64,000 bases of DNA from Centroberyx gerrardi (lineage: Eukaryota > Chordata > Actinopteri > Beryciformes > Berycidae): positions 22,840,745-22,904,744 of the forward strand of contig NC_136015.1 of NCBI RefSeq assembly GCF_048128805.1. Reading direction: 5' to 3'. The notes below the pieces were generated by a model. It worked only from the letters and a program-made list of their open reading frames with translations, was not told the DNA's origin and ran no database searches. How positions within the stretch are numbered: the stretch's first letter is position 1; the number at the start of each line of letters is the position of its first letter. A program made the translations under genes and the position numbers. Positions 58,129 through 64,000 of the stretch are shown here, in pieces.

Positions 58129-58373
58129 GTAAATGAACTGAAATAAATGAACTGGAGTAAATGGACTAGTATAAATGAACTGGTGTAAATGGACTGGTGT
58201 AAATTAACTGGAATAAATGAACTGGAGTAAATTGACCAGTGTAAATGAACTGGAGTAAATGAACTGGAGTAAATTGACCAGTGTAAATGAACTGGAGTAA
58301 ATGAACTGGAGTAAATGAACTGGAGTAAATGAACTGGAGTAAATGAACTGGAGTAAATGAACTGGAGTAAATG
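58129..58373. repeat. 14-bp minisatellite
   Basis: About 17 units of gtaaatgaactgga and close variants (gtgtaaatgaactg, gtaaattgaccagt), starting 44 bp after the pentanucleotide array. Confidence 0.9.
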
Positions 58374-58639
58374 GCCGCCTGCTGTGCTGTGGAGGAGGTG
58401 TGACTGGGGAAACTGAGCCTATTAGATCATATCAGCAGCACCCACTGAGCATGTCTGTTCCCTCCATCCAATCAGATTAAGATGACATAACTCCACCTGC
58501 AGACTTCATCCTGGACAGAACTGCTCTGATTCTTCGAGGCAGGGCGGCGACAGAGGTAGGAGGTAAGCCATCTCTTGGCAAACAGCGGCCCAGTTGTCTG
58601 TTGATCCCTCGGTGCTTTAACCTCTGTATTAAATAAAAC

Positions 58640-58735
58640 TCTTTAATTCCCCTGCTGACGTGAGGCGGAGCCGCGGCGCCCGGCCTCCATCTTGGCACCG
58701 GCGGCCGCGGCTCCGCAGGTGATTTGGGTTTTGCC
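58640..58735. promoter_or_regulatory. CpG-rich patch
   Basis: A dense cluster of CpG and GC words (gccgcggcgcccgg, ggcggccgcgg) with a GCCAAGATGG on the minus strand, in otherwise AT-rich DNA. It could be a promoter or a 5' exon of a gene outside the window. No coding match was recognised. Confidence 0.3.
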
Positions 58736-59266
58736 ATCTGGCTGCCGAGGCTTTGGAGAGGACAGAGAGCAAAAACAAAGTCACCTTTTAAGTACGGCGG
58801 CTTCTTAAAACACAGTTTGATAAACAGGCTTCATGTAGACAGAGGACATACATAAAAAAATGTCACTTTTGTTATGTCAAGATAATGATTAAATTTTCTC
58901 GTTATCACAACAAAACAAAAGTCGTTTATTGTTTATTGTTGAAAGACAGATCATTTTTTGGCTTCTTTCAACTGTCTAAAATGAATTCACAGTCACAATA
59001 TCATCTCACAATACAATATTATCTCATTATGACGAGAAAACAATTAGTATGGAATGCTAACGAGATAATTAATTACGTTGTTTTTTTTGGATGGAGCCAT
59101 TCTCTTTCATTCCTGTTGTATTTGTTCTGTAATCTTGGTTTAATTCCTGTCTCTCATATTTTTGTCTTTTATGTTTTATTGATTTATTGTATGTAAAACA
59201 AATTATAATTATGTTTTGAGTTTTCTGTTTAATGCTATACCAATGGGTTTATTGGGTTTATGTAAT

Positions 59267-59269
<3 letters not shown>

Positions 59270-59310
<41 letters not shown>
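59270..59310. repeat. (ATT)n microsatellite
   Basis: About 13 TAT/ATT units without interruption. Confidence 0.9.
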
Positions 59311-59856
59311 CCATGGCAGTAGATTACCAGCCTCTTCTCCCAGTGAGGGTTTAGTATGGAAAGACCTAGAAAGATCTATGACTTTTTCTGATTAGATTTA
59401 CATTTTATCTGACACTCTATTGAGATCAAGATTGGGATTCATTGATGCTCTATTGATCCCTGAAGGAGACAAACTCTTTTCTCAGGTCAGAGTGCAGGAT
59501 CAGCAGAAACTGACCTTTCCCCGCTCATTTATTTCATTTCTGTAATTTTTTTTATGCTGTTTTAATAAAAACAACTTCTTGGGCAGCGCTCCTGTTTGAT
59601 CGTCACCGTTTTGTCCTTCATTGTCTGTCCGTCATCCAAATCTTTCTTCTTTTAGAAAGGGGATTTTCCCTCCAGACTAGGAATACCTAAAGAGTCTGGA
59701 TTTACTGGATTAGTGTCTCTTGGCTCTCAGGAGGCTGCAGGGCCGAACCTGTCTCCCTGCAAACAGTCTCACCTCTGCCCCACATCCAGGTTTAGATAGA
59801 GTTAAAGGAAGGGAATCCTTTGATTGGAAGGAGGCGGGGAGGGGGGATTAAAATAA

Positions 59857-59895
<39 letters not shown>

Positions 59896-60298
59896 AGAGG
59901 CAGTAAAGGTGGTGAATTTCGGGGTGTAAGGAGGATTTGGCAGCGATGCAGACAGAGAGTTGAAATGGGGAACGGAAAGTCGGTGGTTACGAGAACATGG
60001 CCGACCTTGAGGAGTCTATTCCCAGAGAAGGAAAATCTAATCTAGACACCTGATGAGTCTGATGGCTTCCAGTCTAGCTGAGAGAAGAGAGAGAGATCCG
60101 ATCGACGGAGAGTCAGAAGCTGGAAATAGCAAATAGAGTTTGCAGAATTCCTACACATTTTTACTAATAAATGTAACATTTGGTGCAACTTCCATGACAT
60201 TTATAAGCGTCTCTGGTCAAACGTTACATTTGTTGTTGAACAGCTGTATTTGGATGGAACTGCTCTTGTTTTGGCTCGTCACAACTATTACTTAAGGA

Positions 60299-60919
60299 TG
60301 GAAGTAACTAATTACAATTACTCTTCTTCTACTTCTTCTTTTTTGAGTATTTCTTTAAATCAGTATGTTTTGACTTAAGTATTGTACTTAGCTAGATTTT
60401 AAATCACATCCATTACAGAATTCACATTTTGTAGCCTTTCTATTCATAGTATTCCCATGATGTCACATGCATTTCCTACCCATGTAGTGCCTAACAATAT
60501 AGAGAGCTCATTGGCTGTGGCTGTCATTTGATTATAATCGCCTGTTAATTTATTACAAGCAGCTGTTTTTTTCCTTACCAAGATGACCTTGTGGTGATGT
60601 AACAGGATACTATGAACAAGCACTGCATCAGAAACTGGCCGGTCGTAAACTGGCCGAATGTGGAGCTATTCACAGTGAACGGTAGAAGTGTAATAGAGCT
60701 TTACTTTATTTTGTAAAGTTGTTTTTTTTTTTTTCAAAATTAAAAGAATCTAGTTTGAACTCTGTCCTCTCTTTTAGAATCACATGGAAAAGATCACAGC
60801 TTCTCTAAAAAGTAACTTAGTAACTTTTACTCTGAGTACATTTTAAATTTACTTCTACTTAAGTAAAATTCAGACAAAGTAGAGCAGAGCAGGATATTTT
60901 GGTACTTTTTCCACCCCTG
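60299..60919. mobile_element. hAT-type element with 8-bp duplication, carrying a nested insertion
   Basis: The right end is TTTTTCCACCCCTG (complement CAGGGGTGGAAAAA); the left end begins TGGAAGTAAC, having lost about six terminal bases. Perfect duplication cttaagga at 60291-60298 and 60920-60927. Non-coding. Confidence 0.78.
60443..60616. mobile_element. TIR element family T1, intact copy nested in the hAT element
   Basis: A 174-bp element with inverted ends TTCATAGTATTCC...GATGTCAC and GTGATGTAAC...GGATACTATGAA. The same unit occurs inverted and split at 56307-56818. Confidence 0.7.
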
Positions 60920-61335
60920 CTTAAGGACTTATATCTACAGACAGTTTTGTGTTTTGTGAACTGTTGAAGTAACAAAAATGTAGATGTGGTGACAGTGCCT
61001 GGGATCTCAAACTTCACTAAACATCATTTGGAAGTTGAAACCGAATCCTGCACCAGCCAATAAACCACAGCCTTCCTGACTGTCCCGGCCCTCTCCTGTC
61101 CTGTCCCACGCTGTATATAAACCCTCCTAAACATCTAAAGGTCTAAACGTCACTGGTCAGGCTGTAGCGGAAGTTTTTCATGAGATCTGAATGTGAACCT
61201 TGACTCCTGTAATCCCTGACACGAGTCGACCCACCGGTGTTTAAACAAGGCCGGTGAAAACATGCGAGTCATCCTCATCATCTCATTACTTGTTGTGCAA
61301 ACTGTCAGCGAGGGAATGCCCTGCTTATGTTAAGT

Positions 61336-61383
<48 letters not shown>

Positions 61384-64000
61384 AGGGCTGGGTTTTGAGG
61401 AACACTGACCTCCAGTTGCCAGCAGTGTCTATAGGCTAAAATTATATTAACATTCAATATTATCTCGATAATTATTAATAAGATGAAAACTTTACTGTAA
61501 TATGCTTCAATTACTTAAAACTAAATTATCATATCAATCACGAGACATTTCTTTTTTAAAGTGTTAATGAAAGACTAGAATATATGTATAAATGTATAAA
61601 TAAATATCTATGTGAAATATTAGATTTTTTCCTTTAAAAAGAATTAAAATGCTGGTTTACCTTATAAAAACTTTAAGAATAGTTTTAAACAACACATTAA
61701 AATCCGATTAACAGCATTTAAAATAAATAAAGAAGATTAAGGTCTTCTCTAAAAAAAAATGGCATTTTTACATTTTTAATAATTTACTGGAAGAAAAAGT
61801 TATTACTGCTGACAACTTGTGACAACTTACCCCATGTCAGGGCATGTTGTCCCATAGACAAGTGTGCTGTGTTTGTGCACAAAATTAAATTTCCTCTGAA
61901 GTGTATATACAGTAATAACATGAAACACATTCTCTTGTATTGAAAACAACACCCACCTCTCACCAGGTGAAATAACCCGTTCCTTCAACTCTCCTGGGAT
62001 GCTCAGACAAACACAAGTTCTGATACAATTTCTAACAGTGTGATATATTAATGTACATGTAATATATACACATTTAATTTGATGTTTTATGATGTAAAAC
62101 AGCTTCTTAGTCACTTAAAGAAAACAGTAATAATAGTAATCTGCCTCTGTGACTGGACCAGCAGAGAGGCCACTACCAAAGGTTTGTGGGTGCAAGTACC
62201 AAAATCTTATTTATTCAGAAAAGAATGAATGTAAAGCTATTTCTAATAAAAAAAAACCCAATTTGGATAGTTGTGACAACATGCCCCACCCAGTCATCCT
62301 GACAAAGATCCTTTCCCTGAGCACACGGCTTCACTAAACCATTCAAACTGATGATCAGGTTATAGCTGACCCTTGCTATTATGTCACAGTGTCAGTGTCA
62401 GAAAAACATGAGAAGAAAAACACTAAGATTTTCATTATTTAGTTTAAGCTATACAAATTGCTTCTATGTTAGAGTGTTTTGACTCAGACTGTTGTAATCA
62501 TCACAGGTAACCTCTTATAAGAAAGTAAAACATTTTTTGTAATTGGACTTTTGGCTCTAAAATATTTCAAAGCCACTGAGACAATTTACCCACGTGACAA
62601 CTTACCCCGCTCTCCCCCTATAATACGGGTCACTGTCCCGTCCCTACATGACCGAAATCCACGTCCATGACCTACTGAACTGATTTGACATTACACCTTG
62701 GTCAAAATGATGCTCAAGTGTTTGTTGTAATCCACTTGGAGTTCCACCTGGCCGGTCGGGGCTTAACTATCAATATCAAGGTGATGTCAGGTAGAAAGGT
62801 CCTTACAGGAAAACACACTCATACTTTACCTCACTGTCCTCGTCTGTCACACTTTCTGACGCTCTGTTCTCCATTTTGTGCCTCACAGTTTCAAAATGAG
62901 TATCCTGGCTAAACTTTGATACATCCCAGGTTGTGATAATAAATCAACAAACAACATAGTTTCCTCTAGTCTTTACTATATTCAGAATATTACATTAATT
63001 GTGGTTATTTTTCTTAAAAACGAGTGGAATCATTTCAGTTAAACATGGGCTAGAGGCTGTAAATTATGAAATGAAGTGTATATCTTAATGATAATGATTA
63101 GAGATTAAGTTTGTTAAAAGGTGTAACACAGCATGAGGTGAGGATCTAATGTTTTATGGTTGCTAATAAAGAGTTTTCAGACTAGATGTGTGTTTGGTGT
63201 TTAAAGGTGTCGGATATCACACCAAAGAAGAAGACAAAGATCCATTGAGAGAGTTTTCCCTCTAAACACAGAAAACTCTTTTAACTCTGTGTGATGGAAT
63301 GGGAAGATTATTTTCCAAATGTAATCCATCACAAATTACTTATTAAAATGATTAATTATTAAAATTGTAATCTTTTTCCTATTTTACTAGAATATTCCAA
63401 CTCGGTAACATAATCTTTTTTATTATTAAGTGTTAGCATCATCGCCATCTCTTATTTTCATTTTATCTTATTTCCTCCTGTAGTTTCCTCCTTTAGTTTC
63501 TCGCACTTTATTTTATTGCTTGCACTACATTTTTATCTGTATTTCATTTTATCTGTATTCTTAATTATTTTATTGTTAATTTTTAAATTAACTGTATTTT
63601 TATTTTATTTTATTTTAATGTAAAGCGCATTGATTGATTGATTGATGGATATACAGCCATTAACAATCATTACTTCATGTATTTAAGGTTATGTTAGCGT
63701 CTATAATCTCAGAATCTAAATGCCTTTTGCCTCCAAAAATAAATCACACTGGTGTGTTATTTCATGATTTATCATAATCACCTGTAATCTGATTCCTGTT
63801 TGTTATGTTTTGTAATGGATCTGATTAGCTGTAATGGGATTACACTCATCTGATCCATTACAGTCACTGCGTGTTTTACAACTGTAATGGAACAGATTAC
63901 TGTAATCCCATTACAAGTAATCCATTACTTCTTCCTGCCAGGTCACTTCCTCTCTCCTCTCTGCTGTTTTTGGACGTTGCTGCAGTTAAGAACAGAAGAG

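Larger units (their letters stand above)
52893..64000. other. Gene-poor right flank
   Basis: Apart from the listed transposons and tandem arrays it holds AT-rich sequence, a GA tract (about 59864-59892), a GT tract (about 61338-61380) and, at 61800-62625, three spaced copies of a gacaactt(a)cccc-like word. No exon with supporting splice sites was recognised. A large intron or an intergenic region are both possible. Confidence 0.45.

Noticed and set aside
59964-60044. 26-codon frame starting MGNGKSVV, resembling a myristoylation signal
   Set aside because: Very short, ends in an early stop with no splice donor, and no promoter evidence.
53000-64000. Exons of GAS7, the next gene after RCVRN in human
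   Set aside because: No FCH, WW or SH3 coding sequence was found; an intron of such a gene cannot be excluded, but nothing supports it.

Overview
This is vertebrate nuclear DNA, most likely from a teleost fish. The protein-coding sequence is split into short exons with GT/AG introns. Between them lie many (AC)n/(GT)n tracts, small DNA transposons (hAT-like, a TTAA-inserting Kolobok-like MITE, a Helitron-like piece, a foldback element), LINE tails and tRNA-derived SINEs of the kinds common in ray-finned fish. A visinin-like recoverin gene, a type that mammals lack, fits the same reading. The species cannot be told from the window.

Layout: bases 1 to about 10.5 kb hold no recognisable exon and are built of repeats. 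From 17254 down to 10548 (minus strand) lies a complete eight-exon NECAP gene (262 aa). Head to head with it, from 18731 to 26727 (plus strand), lies a complete nine-coding-exon epsin (901 aa) with an N-terminal ENTH domain, a very long array of DPF/DPW motifs, one clathrin box and a C-terminal NPF. From 35802 to 43526 (plus) lies a six-exon GSG1/GSG1L-family tetraspan protein (458 aa) with an unusual Gly-Val/Ile/Met tail. From 52892 down to 49255 (minus) lies a three-exon recoverin/visinin calcium sensor (192 aa). I found no exon in 53-64 kb, which again consists of transposons, tandem repeats and AT-rich sequence, plus one small CpG-rich patch near 58.7 kb.

How the genes relate: NECAP and epsin both act at AP-2/clathrin-coated pits. 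NECAP binds the AP-2 appendage through WxxF motifs; epsin binds PI(4,5)P2, AP-2 and clathrin. Their start codons are 1.5 kb apart in divergent orientation and may share a promoter. The GSG1-family protein and the recoverin-type gene are neighbours, as GSG1L2 and RCVRN are close in human 17p13.1. NECAP1 and GSG1, however, map to the related human segment 12p13, so this block may be the 12p13-type paralogon carrying visinin. That is an inference from remembered map positions and sequences.

Most notable: the epsin's 25 DPF plus 6 DPW motifs with no recognisable UIM; the divergent endocytic gene pair; a 29-unit GT tract abutting a NECAP splice acceptor; the Gly-rich tail of the GSG1-like protein; and several transposons whose exact ends and target-site duplications can be read directly.
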